Both the position numbers and the translations under genes were made by a program. A stretch of 32,405 bases of DNA, taken from positions 1-32,405 of the forward strand of contig JACQRA010000016.1 in assembly GCA_016206725.1 (NCBI GenBank), read 5' to 3'. The notes beneath the pieces are model-generated. The model saw only the letters and a list, made by a program, of their open reading frames with translations, searched no databases and was not told the DNA's origin. Every line of letters starts with the position of its first letter. Position 1 is the stretch's first letter. Source of the stretch: Candidatus Omnitrophota bacterium (lineage in GTDB: Bacteria > Omnitrophota > Gorgyraeia > Aquiviventales > Aquiviventaceae). Of this stretch, positions 1 through 8,174 are shown piece after piece.

Positions 1-876
1 ACCAGGACTGACGGCATAGAGGCCGAGGAGAAACACCAGTCCTTCCCGCCAAGGATCAGCCGGCTCGTGGCGCCGAGACCGCCGCCACACCCAGCCCAAG
101 AAGACGGCAGCCCACCCCCAATAGACCTTGGGCCCGTAGACTTGGAGCAGTTGGTTGACGCCGGTTGCCGCTTCCACTATTCCCTCAAGACCACACCACT
201 CCAGGAGACGAGGGCCCTGCAGGAAGAGCATGCCATACCCCCACGCGCCATACGCCCAGACCGGCGAGGCCATGATGCCGTGGCGGTACGTCCCGATCAA
301 GGTGACATTGGCCAACAGAGTCACCAGCGCGAAACCGGCGACAAGAGCAAGACGGCGAGTCCGGCTGGCCAACATCAGCGGAAGTATCAGCAACCCGAAA
401 TGCTGCCGGACGCTGGCGCTGAGCGCCAGCGCCACCCCCGAGGCCATCCGGCGATGACGCTCGGCGTACCACAGCGCCAAGACTGCGCCGGCTGCGGCCG
501 GCGTGTGGAGCTGGCCGTGGTAGACGGAGAGGAGGAAGCTCACGGGATTCACTATATAGAGGAAGGCGGCCCAAGCGCCCCCGCGTGACATCGTGCGCAA
601 CGTCAGCGCGATCGCCAAGTCCGCCAGGATGGCCGGCACCTTGAGCCAGAAGGCGTAGCTGAGGCCCGTCCACATCGAGGCCAGGAGGGGGGCGGTCGCC
701 AGCCAATAGTAGCCCAGCGGGAAAATGGACGGATGCTCCGGTCGGAGGACAGAGGGGCTGTGGAGAAACGCTTCGGCTTGCGCCAGCGTCTGGGGAATGT
801 CATTGGTCCACCCCCAGCACGCCGCGAGGATCAGTTTGACGACCGTCATCGCGACCAACCACGCCGTCAAGCGCAT
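1..876 (-). CDS. Multispanning membrane glycosyltransferase (C-terminus off the window)
   Basis: An open frame from the ATG at 876 runs off the left edge without a stop, giving 292 residues. It is strongly hydrophobic with many membrane segments. Early on it has an extracytoplasmic-looking loop with a Glu-His-Pro (EHPSIFPLGYYW), then KVPAILADLAIA, then NPVSFLLSVYHGQLHTPAA. This order (acidic loop, K-PAILADL segment, NPVS-x-HGQ segment) resembles polyprenyl-phosphate-dependent GT-C mannosyl/glucosyltransferases of the PIG-M/ALG6/GT87 kind. By inference it would add a sugar on the periplasmic side, or glycosylate the lipid-linked glycan. It starts 1 nt after the TAG of the upstream gene, so it belongs to the operon. 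The exact family and sugar donor cannot be fixed from this part. Confidence 0.75.
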   Translation of the reverse strand, partial: MRLTAWLVAMTVVKLILAACWGWTNDIPQTLAQAEAFLHSPSVLRPEHPSIFPLGYYWLATAPLLASMWTGLSYAFWLKVPAILADLAIALTLRTMSRGGAWAAFLYIVNPVSFLLSVYHGQLHTPAAAGAVLALWYAERHRRMASGVALALSASVRQHFGLLILPLMLASRTRRLALVAGFALVTLLANVTLIGTYRHGIMASPVWAYGAWGYGMLFLQGPRLLEWCGLEGIVEAATGVNQLLQVYGPKVYWGWAAVFLGWVWRRSRRHEPADPWREGLVFLLGLYAVSPG

Positions 877-877
877 C

Positions 878-2719
878 CTACAACCATCTGCGCCACCAAT
901 AGACCAGCATCGCCACATACTCATGGAGCAGGCCGCGAATCTGTTCCAGGCTCGCCCCTCGACGGTGCGCGTAGAACTGGCTCTGCGGAACCGGGGTGGG
1001 AATCACGGTCGTCTCCGGCGCCAGCTTGCGCCACGTCAACAGCACCCGGCGCATGTGGTAGGGGGAACTGACGAGGAGCACCGAACGCCACTGATGTTCC
1101 TTCAGCATCCGGTCCACAAAGACCACATTCTCGTAGGTATTCGCCGCCGCGGTCTCGAGCAGGATCGCGTTGGCCGGGATGCCGAGCCCAATGGCACGTT
1201 CCTTCATCACCTCGGTCTCATGGAAGACAAACGTGAAGCCTGAGGAGAAAATCATGTGCTCGGCGAATCCCTGACGATAGAGATCCGCCGCCTGCTTGAC
1301 GCGCTCTTGATAGCCTCCTCCGGCCTTCCCTGACTCCCCGACACCTCCCGCAAACACAACAATCGCATCAGCCGCCCTCGGCGGTTGGACAACCTGCAGG
1401 GGTGCGGCCAGCCACCACGGCAGCGGGCTCTGGAACAGGAGCAGGTACACCGAAGCCAACCCGATGATGGTACGAAGGACTCGGCGCTGGGCGAGGCGAT
1501 AGAGCCGGCTCAGGGAGACCTCCCACGACACGATCGGTGCCGGTCGGAAGGCGAGCCGCTCATCAATCAGCCTCGACATCTGCGCAATCCGCGCGCGCCA
1601 ACTGTTCTGCGACGCCACGTCGATTCGCCGTCGGATCTCTTCCGATGAGGCGGGCGAGAGTGCCGTGCGAATCGCCGTCGCGAACTCTTCCGCGCTGCGC
1701 GCCACCACCGCGATGTTGCCGTACTCCGCGTTGAACCGTCTGATCTCGGGCAGGTCCGTCGCCACGACCGGCAGCCCCATCGCGAGATATTCGTTGAGCT
1801 TCGTCGGATACACGTGGGCCGTATACTCGCTCAACCGATAGGAGATGATGCTGACGTCGAAGCCCTTCATGTAGTGCGGAATCCGCTCGTGGGGACGTCC
1901 GTGGAGCAAATGGATATTGGTGCATCGCATGAGGCGCGAGACATCGGTCTGCAACGGGCCCACAAGGACGAAGCTCGCTTCCGGCAGGCGTTCGGCGGCT
2001 CGCACGAGCAGATCCTGGTCCACCCACTGGTGGACGCCGCCGACGTAGCCGACGATGGGTCGTGACAGCCGCCGCAGCTCCTCCGGAATGTCACTCGCAG
2101 CCTGCCGCACGCGCTCGAACTGTTCGAAATCCACGCCGAAGGGAAACAGATGCACCCGGGTACTGAAGTGCTCCGCCCGCCGGCGAAGTTTTTCCGACGT
2201 GACAAAGACCAGGTCGGCCCTGCGGAACAGCTCGGCCTCACTGCCCGCAATTTTCCGGGCCTGGGATGAGCTGGAGGCGAGGTCATCAATGCAGTAGTAC
2301 ACCGTCAACTCCGGTTCCAACGCTTGGATGAGGTCGTGCACGATCGGGGTGGGCAAGAACGTCCACAGGAGGGGCCGACGAAACCCGGTCGCGCTCATCC
2401 AACGCTGCAGAGCCCGCAGCAGAAGCTTTCGGTTGACCCACCGCGCCAGACGGGCATAGGGGAACGGTAGGAGGATCGGCGAATACACGAACAGCCGAGG
2501 CTGAACCTCACGGAACCCTTTCAGGCTGCGCCACCAGTTGGTCAGCCGATGCCAGACGCGTCCAACGTCCCGAAAGCCCGGGGAGCGTACGCCGGTGTTT
2601 TCGATAAAGAGCACCCGGTTGCCCTCGCGGGCCAGGGTGGACATGATCTGCTGGTGCCCTTGCCAAATGAAGTCCCAGTCGATGGAAGACAAGCACACGA
2701 TATCTTGGTGGTTGAGCAT
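878..2719 (-). CDS. Glycosyltransferase fused to a DUF218 (YdcF/ElyC-like) domain
   Basis: This 613-residue protein has two parts. Residues 1-385 look like a GT-B glycosyltransferase of the TuaH/GT1-GT4 type: YYCIDD near 141, FPFGVD at 192, GYVGGVH at 224, and a C-terminal donor-site region TKLNEYLAMGLPVVATDLPE at 306-325. Residues about 415-445 are hydrophobic (one or two membrane segments). Residues 451-600 match DUF218: ADAIVVFAGG, YQERVKQAADLY, an SSG, ETAAANTYEN, and VSSPYHMRR. DUF218 proteins (YdcF, SanA, ElyC) act in envelope biogenesis and their biochemistry is poorly known. The start is the ATG at 2719, 2 nt after the previous stop. The frame is intact across the linker, so this is a real fusion in this sequence. 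Function of the combined protein is inference. Confidence 0.85.
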   Translation of the reverse strand: MLNHQDIVCLSSIDWDFIWQGHQQIMSTLAREGNRVLFIENTGVRSPGFRDVGRVWHRLTNWWRSLKGFREVQPRLFVYSPILLPFPYARLARWVNRKLLLRALQRWMSATGFRRPLLWTFLPTPIVHDLIQALEPELTVYYCIDDLASSSSQARKIAGSEAELFRRADLVFVTSEKLRRRAEHFSTRVHLFPFGVDFEQFERVRQAASDIPEELRRLSRPIVGYVGGVHQWVDQDLLVRAAERLPEASFVLVGPLQTDVSRLMRCTNIHLLHGRPHERIPHYMKGFDVSIISYRLSEYTAHVYPTKLNEYLAMGLPVVATDLPEIRRFNAEYGNIAVVARSAEEFATAIRTALSPASSEEIRRRIDVASQNSWRARIAQMSRLIDERLAFRPAPIVSWEVSLSRLYRLAQRRVLRTIIGLASVYLLLFQSPLPWWLAAPLQVVQPPRAADAIVVFAGGVGESGKAGGGYQERVKQAADLYRQGFAEHMIFSSGFTFVFHETEVMKERAIGLGIPANAILLETAAANTYENVVFVDRMLKEHQWRSVLLVSSPYHMRRVLLTWRKLAPETTVIPTPVPQSQFYAHRRGASLEQIRGLLHEYVAMLVYWWRRWL

Positions 2720-2721
2720 CG

Positions 2722-4533
2722 TTAGGGTTTGGTCCCAGCGATCATCCAGCCCCGCTCGTAAGCAATCGTCATCTCCTCGAGGCCCGCCTCGCGAAAGAGC
2801 GCGAGCGCCCCCGTTCGGCTGTACCGCCACTCCACCGGCGCGGAAAACCGATCGTAGAGATCAGCCGTGAGGTTGAAGGGGCCGGCGGCGTGGCGGAACG
2901 GTATCCCGGCGGCGAGGCGTTGCCCGCCGGGCAACCGGCGCAAGCACTGATACGGCGCCGCAAAGAGCAGGTAGACCATCGGTGAACACGCCTGGCAACA
3001 CCGATAGAGTAGCCGCGGGGGAAGTTGCGTCGTCGCGCGGCGCATGGCATTCGCCACCCTGAGGAGCCAACGCCAGACGAACGACCGGTCGCTGAAGTCT
3101 TCATAGAGATAGGCCGCCACCTGCGCGCCCGGTTTGAGCACGCGCGTCAGCTCACGCAATCCCTCGAGCGGCAAGGCCACATGGTGGAGGACACCGTAGG
3201 AATAGATGAAGTCGAAGAGACCGCCGGGAAACGGCAACCGGCAGAGATCCGCTTGAACCACCGAGGCCGACGACCATGGTTGCGAGCGTCGCCGGCTGAT
3301 GCGGCAGCCCTCATCGCTCAGCTCAACACCGATCACCTCGACCCCCGGGCGCTTCGCCTGGTTGATGAGGTCCACCCCCTCGCCGCAGCCCGCATCCAGC
3401 ACTCGTCCCTTGAGCGGGGGCAACGAGAGCCGCTCGGCCATCCGCTCGAAGTGGTACGGGCCGAACCCGTCGGCGGATGCCTGCGCCTCCGAGCGGCTCC
3501 ACAGATACCCGAAGCGCAGCCTCGTCCTCTTGGTGATCTCCGCGTGGCGTGGGAAGATGGGGGCGGGCGAGCGGTTCCAGACACCGGAGACCCGAGCACA
3601 GAACAGCGCGAAATTCCCCTTGTCACCGATCATCGTTCGGCGCAGTTCGAACGGACGGTGGTCAGGGGCATTCAAGCCTTCGTCCGTCGTCACCGCACAC
3701 GTGTAGCCGGCTGCGCGAACCGCCTCGACCACCGTCTGATTCCAGGCCCCATACGGATAGGCGAAGAGACGACAAGGCCTCCCAAGCTCGCGCTCAATGA
3801 GGTCCTTGGAGGCTCGGGCTTCCCTCACTTGCTCTGGGTGAGCGAGACCGATAAGGTTGCGGTGCGTCAGCCCATGCGAGCCCACCGTCACCAGGTTGGT
3901 CGCTACGACCTCTCGCCACTGTGCCCATCCAGCCGGCGAAAATTCTGGATACCGCTCGAGCATCCCGGCGCGCTGTCCGGCGGCCAGCAAGGCAGGCATC
4001 ACGGCTTGCCACTGACCGGGAGACATCGCCGTCAGACGCCGGCTCAGCGTCATGAACGTCTCCTCCGGATGGCGCATGGTCCGCCCGTCAATGACTAGCT
4101 CGTCGGTCAAGCGCATCGCCGTGCTCTCGCGCGCGCGCTCATGAACCAGCACGCGCAGGAGATCGAACCACGACCACGAACCCCGCTGGACATCATCGGC
4201 CGGCACACACGCGGTGACTGGCACGCGAAACTGGCGCAGGAGCGGCATGATCGTCTCCAGCGTCTGGCGGTAGCCGTCATCGAAGGTGATCATCACGGCC
4301 CGCTCCGGGAAAGGCCGTCCGGCCGTGAGACAGGCCAGGACGTCATCGAGCGAGACGACCGTGAAGGCGCGCACCAGATATTGCAGGTGCCGCGCAAACA
4401 ACTCCGCACGGATAAAGAGATTCCCTAACGCGGCCGGTCCGGTAACCTGTGGCACCACGCCGTGGTACATCACAATCCGCAGCCGACGCCCATGTCGGCG
4501 GCGGGCGTCCACCGCGAGGCCGCTCAGCATCAT
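2722..4533 (-). CDS. Polysaccharide deacetylase-methyltransferase fusion
   Basis: This protein has 603 residues if it starts at the ATG at 4533. The N-terminal half is a carbohydrate esterase 4 (NodB-fold) domain: RLRIVMYHGV at 18-27, TFDDG at 83-87 with the catalytic/metal Asp pair, HGLTH at 220-224 with the metal histidines, and AYPYG at 258-262. The C-terminal part is a class I SAM methyltransferase with motif I LDAGCGEG at 379-386, then VQADLCRLPFP and SYGVLHHV. CE4 enzymes remove N-acetyl or O-acetyl groups from glycans. By inference the methyltransferase then modifies the glycan or its sugar precursor. The start is uncertain: there is an in-frame TTG at 4557 and a second ATG at 4530, and no good ribosome binding site sits before any of them. 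Confidence 0.85.
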   Translation of the reverse strand: MMLSGLAVDARRRHGRRLRIVMYHGVVPQVTGPAALGNLFIRAELFARHLQYLVRAFTVVSLDDVLACLTAGRPFPERAVMITFDDGYRQTLETIMPLLRQFRVPVTACVPADDVQRGSWSWFDLLRVLVHERARESTAMRLTDELVIDGRTMRHPEETFMTLSRRLTAMSPGQWQAVMPALLAAGQRAGMLERYPEFSPAGWAQWREVVATNLVTVGSHGLTHRNLIGLAHPEQVREARASKDLIERELGRPCRLFAYPYGAWNQTVVEAVRAAGYTCAVTTDEGLNAPDHRPFELRRTMIGDKGNFALFCARVSGVWNRSPAPIFPRHAEITKRTRLRFGYLWSRSEAQASADGFGPYHFERMAERLSLPPLKGRVLDAGCGEGVDLINQAKRPGVEVIGVELSDEGCRISRRRSQPWSSASVVQADLCRLPFPGGLFDFIYSYGVLHHVALPLEGLRELTRVLKPGAQVAAYLYEDFSDRSFVWRWLLRVANAMRRATTQLPPRLLYRCCQACSPMVYLLFAAPYQCLRRLPGGQRLAAGIPFRHAAGPFNLTADLYDRFSAPVEWRYSRTGALALFREAGLEEMTIAYERGWMIAGTKP

Positions 4534-4577
4534 CCCCAGGGCGATCCACGGTTTCAAGGAACGGACAACGTGGCTCC

Positions 4578-6284
4578 TCACCGGCAGGCCCCTCCCTTGC
4601 CGACGAGGAACGGCCCCATCGCCAGGTAATCCAACCCGGATCCGAAGAAGCATCGAATGGCATCCCACGGCGTGCAGACCATGGGTTCGCCATTGAGGTT
4701 AAAGGACGTATTCAGCACGATCGGCACGCCCGTGAGACTTTCAAACGCCTTGATGAGCTCCCAGAAACGCGGATGGTCCTCGCGCCGGACCGTCTGAAGG
4801 CGGGCGCTGCCATCCACGTGTGTCACCGCGGGGATTTCATGGCGTTTCTCAGGGCGCACGGGACAGACAAACAGCATGAAGGGCGAGGGGTGGTCGCATT
4901 CAAAGTACTCGGCGGCCCGCTCCGCGAGGACCGCGGGGGCGAACGGGCGAAAGCCCTCCCGATGCTTGATGCAGCGGTTGACGAGATCCTTCATCTCAGG
5001 ACGACGGGGATCGGCGAGGATGCTGCGCGAGCCCAGCGCGCGCGGCCCGAATTCCACCGCGCCCTGGAACCAGCCGATCACCTTCCCCTCGGCCAGCAGC
5101 TCGGCGACGCGGCGCGTGAGAGACGGTGCTCTCGTATATGGGAGCTTGCACGCCTGCAAGGCCTCCTCGACCTCCTCATCGCGAAACGAGGGCCCGACAC
5201 ACGCGTGGGTCATCGGCGCATAGCGAGGAGCGTGGAATTCGCGGTGGGCGATCTCGAAGGCCGCACCGAGCGACGTGCCGGCGTCGCCTGCGGCCGGCTG
5301 GACAAAGATCCGCCGGAATGGCGAGCGGCGCAGTAACGCGCCGTTGGCGACACTGTTGAATGCCACCCCGCCGGCCAAGCAGAGATCGGCCAGGCCGGTC
5401 CGCTGATGCAGGTCTTCGGCCATCCGCGCGAGGACATCCTCCAGCCGCCGCTGGAGGCTGCAGGCCAGGTCTCGGTGGCGCTGGGTGATGGGTTCGTCCA
5501 CCCTGCGGCGTGGGCCAACGACCGCCGTGAACTTTCTGGAGAACCATCGCTCCGCACCCATGTAGTCAAAATAGGCCGGGTTGAGACGAAAGCTCCCTCG
5601 ACCATCCATCTGGAGAAGATCGGCAAACAGGTCCGCGTAGGCCGGCTGCCCGTACGCCGCCAACCCCATGACCTTATACTCATCACCAATGTGAAATCCC
5701 AGGTGGAGCGTCACGCTCAGGTAGAGCATGCCGAGCGAATGCGGCAGCGACACGGTCCCCAGTCGCTCGATGGCCGTCCCGCGGCCGACGCTGATGGTCG
5801 CACTCACCTCTTCGCCGCGGTTATCCATGGTCAAGATGGCGGCTTCCTCGAAGGGTGAGGCATAAAACGCACTCGCCGCGTGACACGCGTGATGGTCAAG
5901 AAAGCGAGGCGCCACGCGTCCCTCGGTGAATTGCTTGATCTTTTCGGCCTCTCGTAAATCCGACAGGAGCGGATAGACCGACCACCCGAGATAAAACAGC
6001 GCCGGCTTGAACGCCTTCAATCTCGCCAGTTCCTGGAGGTTCAGCCGCACGTTCGCCCGGAACATACGCCAGGGATCGAAGTTGAACCCGACCGCGTCCA
6101 CGTCGCTCCAGCTAATGCCAGCCGTGCGCAGGCATCGCTCGATCGCCAGGTGCGGAAAGCCTTTGCCGAATTTCACGCGATCCAAGCGCTCCTCTTCGAC
6201 CGCGAGCACGATGCCCTGATCCCCGATCAACGTCGCGGAGGCATCGTGGGCGAAGCCGGTGTTGACGCCGAGGATCCAGGTCAT
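4578..6284 (-). CDS. NodU/CmcH-family O-carbamoyltransferase
   Basis: This 568-residue protein is the normal length for the NodU/CmcH/TobZ family, which transfers carbamoyl from carbamoyl phosphate (through carbamoyl-AMP) to a hydroxyl of a sugar or antibiotic. The N-terminal Kae1-like domain begins WILGVNTGFAHDASATL and continues with VEEERLDRVKFGKGFP. It contains HHACHAASAF (metal/substrate histidines) and LCLAGGVAFNSVANG. The C-terminal YrdC-like part carries FGPRALGSRSILADPR and HREGFRPFAPAVL. It begins at the ATG at 6284, overlapping the AsnB stop by 4 nt (ATGA). It probably carbamoylates a hydroxyl on the glycan or a nucleotide sugar in the cytoplasm. The specific acceptor is unknown. 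Confidence 0.93.
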   Translation of the reverse strand: MTWILGVNTGFAHDASATLIGDQGIVLAVEEERLDRVKFGKGFPHLAIERCLRTAGISWSDVDAVGFNFDPWRMFRANVRLNLQELARLKAFKPALFYLGWSVYPLLSDLREAEKIKQFTEGRVAPRFLDHHACHAASAFYASPFEEAAILTMDNRGEEVSATISVGRGTAIERLGTVSLPHSLGMLYLSVTLHLGFHIGDEYKVMGLAAYGQPAYADLFADLLQMDGRGSFRLNPAYFDYMGAERWFSRKFTAVVGPRRRVDEPITQRHRDLACSLQRRLEDVLARMAEDLHQRTGLADLCLAGGVAFNSVANGALLRRSPFRRIFVQPAAGDAGTSLGAAFEIAHREFHAPRYAPMTHACVGPSFRDEEVEEALQACKLPYTRAPSLTRRVAELLAEGKVIGWFQGAVEFGPRALGSRSILADPRRPEMKDLVNRCIKHREGFRPFAPAVLAERAAEYFECDHPSPFMLFVCPVRPEKRHEIPAVTHVDGSARLQTVRREDHPRFWELIKAFESLTGVPIVLNTSFNLNGEPMVCTPWDAIRCFFGSGLDYLAMGPFLVGKGGACR

Positions 6285-8170
6285 CGACGAACCCACAGCT
6301 CCAACATCAACAGGGTCCAGAGTTGATGCGCGTAATCGGCCCGGCCGCTGAGGTGCGCCTGCACCAGCGCGGTCACGCCGTCCTGTCGAAGCAGGCCGTC
6401 CCTCGCAACCTGTGAAGCCAGGAGAACGTCTTCAAGCATCCCGCGCAGCTCCGTCCGAAACCACGCGCTGATGGGCACCGCAAAGCCCCACTTGCGCCGA
6501 TGCAGCGTCTCGTCGGGCAGGAGGCCCGCCAGCGCCCGCTTCAAGAGCGCCTTGGACGTCAGGCGACGCAGTTTCATCGAGCTGGGCAACCGGGCCGCGA
6601 ACTCCACCACGTGATGATCGAGAAAGGGGGAGCGGGCTTCCAGGGAGTTGGCCATGCTCATGATGTCCATCTTCACCAACAAATCCGTCGGCAGATAAAA
6701 CGCCGTGTCCACCGCCAGCGCCGCGTCGACCGCATCCAGCTCCTGAGTGGCCTCGCATAATTGTTCGATCATACCATGGTTCAACGCGCCGGTTGGCCGT
6801 CCAGCCACGGTTGATCTCAACTCCGCCTCCATCACGCCCACCCACCGTTCATAGCGTCCGGCGCGGGACGATGCGGCGGCTTGCAGGAAACGCTGGAGGC
6901 GGCCCGGCAGGCGCTGGCGATCCGATGACACCGAGGGCCACCGCGCCACCAGCCATTCCACCGGACGGCGCGCCGCCGAGGGGACCGCTTGCCATTGTTC
7001 CGCCAGCCGGTTGGCGGCATGGCGCCCGTACCCTGCAAACGCTTCATCCCCCCCGTCACCGTTCAGCGCCACGGTCACATGCTCGCGGGTCAGCCGGGAC
7101 AGATAGTAGGTTGGAATCGCCGAGGAGTCCGCAAACGGCTCGCCGAAATGCTGAATCAACGTCGGCAGCACCTCCAAGGCCTGAGGCCGCACGACGAATT
7201 CGTGATGCTCGCATCCAAAGGCCTGCGCCACGCGGCGGGCATGCGGCAACTCGTTATAGCGCATCTCCTCAAACCCGATACTGAATGTCTTCACCGGCCG
7301 CTCTGAGCAGCGGGCCATGAGCGCCACGACGGCGCTGGAATCGACCCCACCGCTCAAGAACGCGCCAAGCGGCACATCGGCGACCAGACGCTTGCGCACC
7401 GCCTGGGTGAGCAGCTCGAGCAGGCGCTGCGCGGCATCGGTCTCGCTGATGGCCAGTTTGGGGGTATAGGCGAGCGACCAATATCGTTTCAGGCGCGTGC
7501 CGGTCCGGTCATAGATCAGCAGATGTGCGGGCGGCAGCTTCCGAACGGACCGGTAGATCGACAGCGGCGCGGGGATCGCCATGTACGTCAGATAATAATG
7601 AAGCGCCTCCACGTCAAGTTCCCGCGAAATCGACGGGTCGCTCAACAAGGCCTGGAATTCCGAGGCGAAGACCAGACGGCCGGCCAACTCCGCGTACAGG
7701 AGCGGTTTCTTGCCGAATCGATCTCGGGCCAAGAGAAGCCGCTGCCGGCGATCATCCCACACGGCCAGGGCGAACATCCCCTCGAGCCGATTCACAAATG
7801 CCTCGCCGTCTTCTTCATAGAGATGCACAATCACTTCGGTATCGGAGCGCGTCGCGAAACGGTGGCCCTTCTGCTCCAAGACCTGGCGCAGCTCGCGGAA
7901 GTTGTAGATCTCGCCGTTGCACACCGTCCAGATAGTCTGATCTTCGTTCGCGATCGGCTGATGGCCGCCCTGGACATCGATAATACTCAGCCGCTGGATG
8001 CCGAGCGCGGCTCTCGCCCCGCGGTCTCGAGCGGCGTCTGCGTCACGTGGGAAGAAGGCGACGCCTCGCTCATCCGGCCCACGATGGATCATCCGTTCGC
8101 ACATCTGACGCACCAGCGCTTCAGCAATCGGCCGCCCGGCACGATCAACCAGTCCGACAATCCCGCACAT
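6281..8170 (-). CDS. asnB: Glutamine-dependent asparagine synthetase-like amidotransferase
   Basis: This 629-residue protein has the complete AsnB layout. The class II glutaminase starts with the nucleophile Cys2 (MCGIVGLV) and contains MIHRGPDE, LSIIDVQGGHQP and CNGEIYN at 84-90. The synthetase domain has the PP-loop FLSGGVDSSA at 271-280. Members activate a carboxylate as the acyl-AMP and amidate it with ammonia from glutamine. In surface-glycan loci they are thought to amidate uronic or nonulosonic acids, whereas housekeeping members make asparagine. Its place between the polymerase/ligase and the carbamoyltransferase, and the 4-nt overlap with the latter, favour a glycan role; this is inference. 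The ATG at 8170 follows an AGGAGG ribosome binding site and is fixed by the invariant N-terminal cysteine. Confidence 0.93.
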   Translation of the reverse strand: MCGIVGLVDRAGRPIAEALVRQMCERMIHRGPDERGVAFFPRDADAARDRGARAALGIQRLSIIDVQGGHQPIANEDQTIWTVCNGEIYNFRELRQVLEQKGHRFATRSDTEVIVHLYEEDGEAFVNRLEGMFALAVWDDRRQRLLLARDRFGKKPLLYAELAGRLVFASEFQALLSDPSISRELDVEALHYYLTYMAIPAPLSIYRSVRKLPPAHLLIYDRTGTRLKRYWSLAYTPKLAISETDAAQRLLELLTQAVRKRLVADVPLGAFLSGGVDSSAVVALMARCSERPVKTFSIGFEEMRYNELPHARRVAQAFGCEHHEFVVRPQALEVLPTLIQHFGEPFADSSAIPTYYLSRLTREHVTVALNGDGGDEAFAGYGRHAANRLAEQWQAVPSAARRPVEWLVARWPSVSSDRQRLPGRLQRFLQAAASSRAGRYERWVGVMEAELRSTVAGRPTGALNHGMIEQLCEATQELDAVDAALAVDTAFYLPTDLLVKMDIMSMANSLEARSPFLDHHVVEFAARLPSSMKLRRLTSKALLKRALAGLLPDETLHRRKWGFAVPISAWFRTELRGMLEDVLLASQVARDGLLRQDGVTALVQAHLSGRADYAHQLWTLLMLELWVRR

Positions 8171-8174
8171 CGCG

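Noticed and set aside
185..706. 173-aa minus-strand frame near the left edge
   Set aside because: Another frame over the same stretch encodes a hydrophobic glycosyltransferase with recognisable motifs; this frame is Arg/Gly/Pro-rich.
3025..4098. 357-aa plus-strand open frame
   Set aside because: Antisense to the deacetylase-methyltransferase fusion, whose catalytic motifs are intact.
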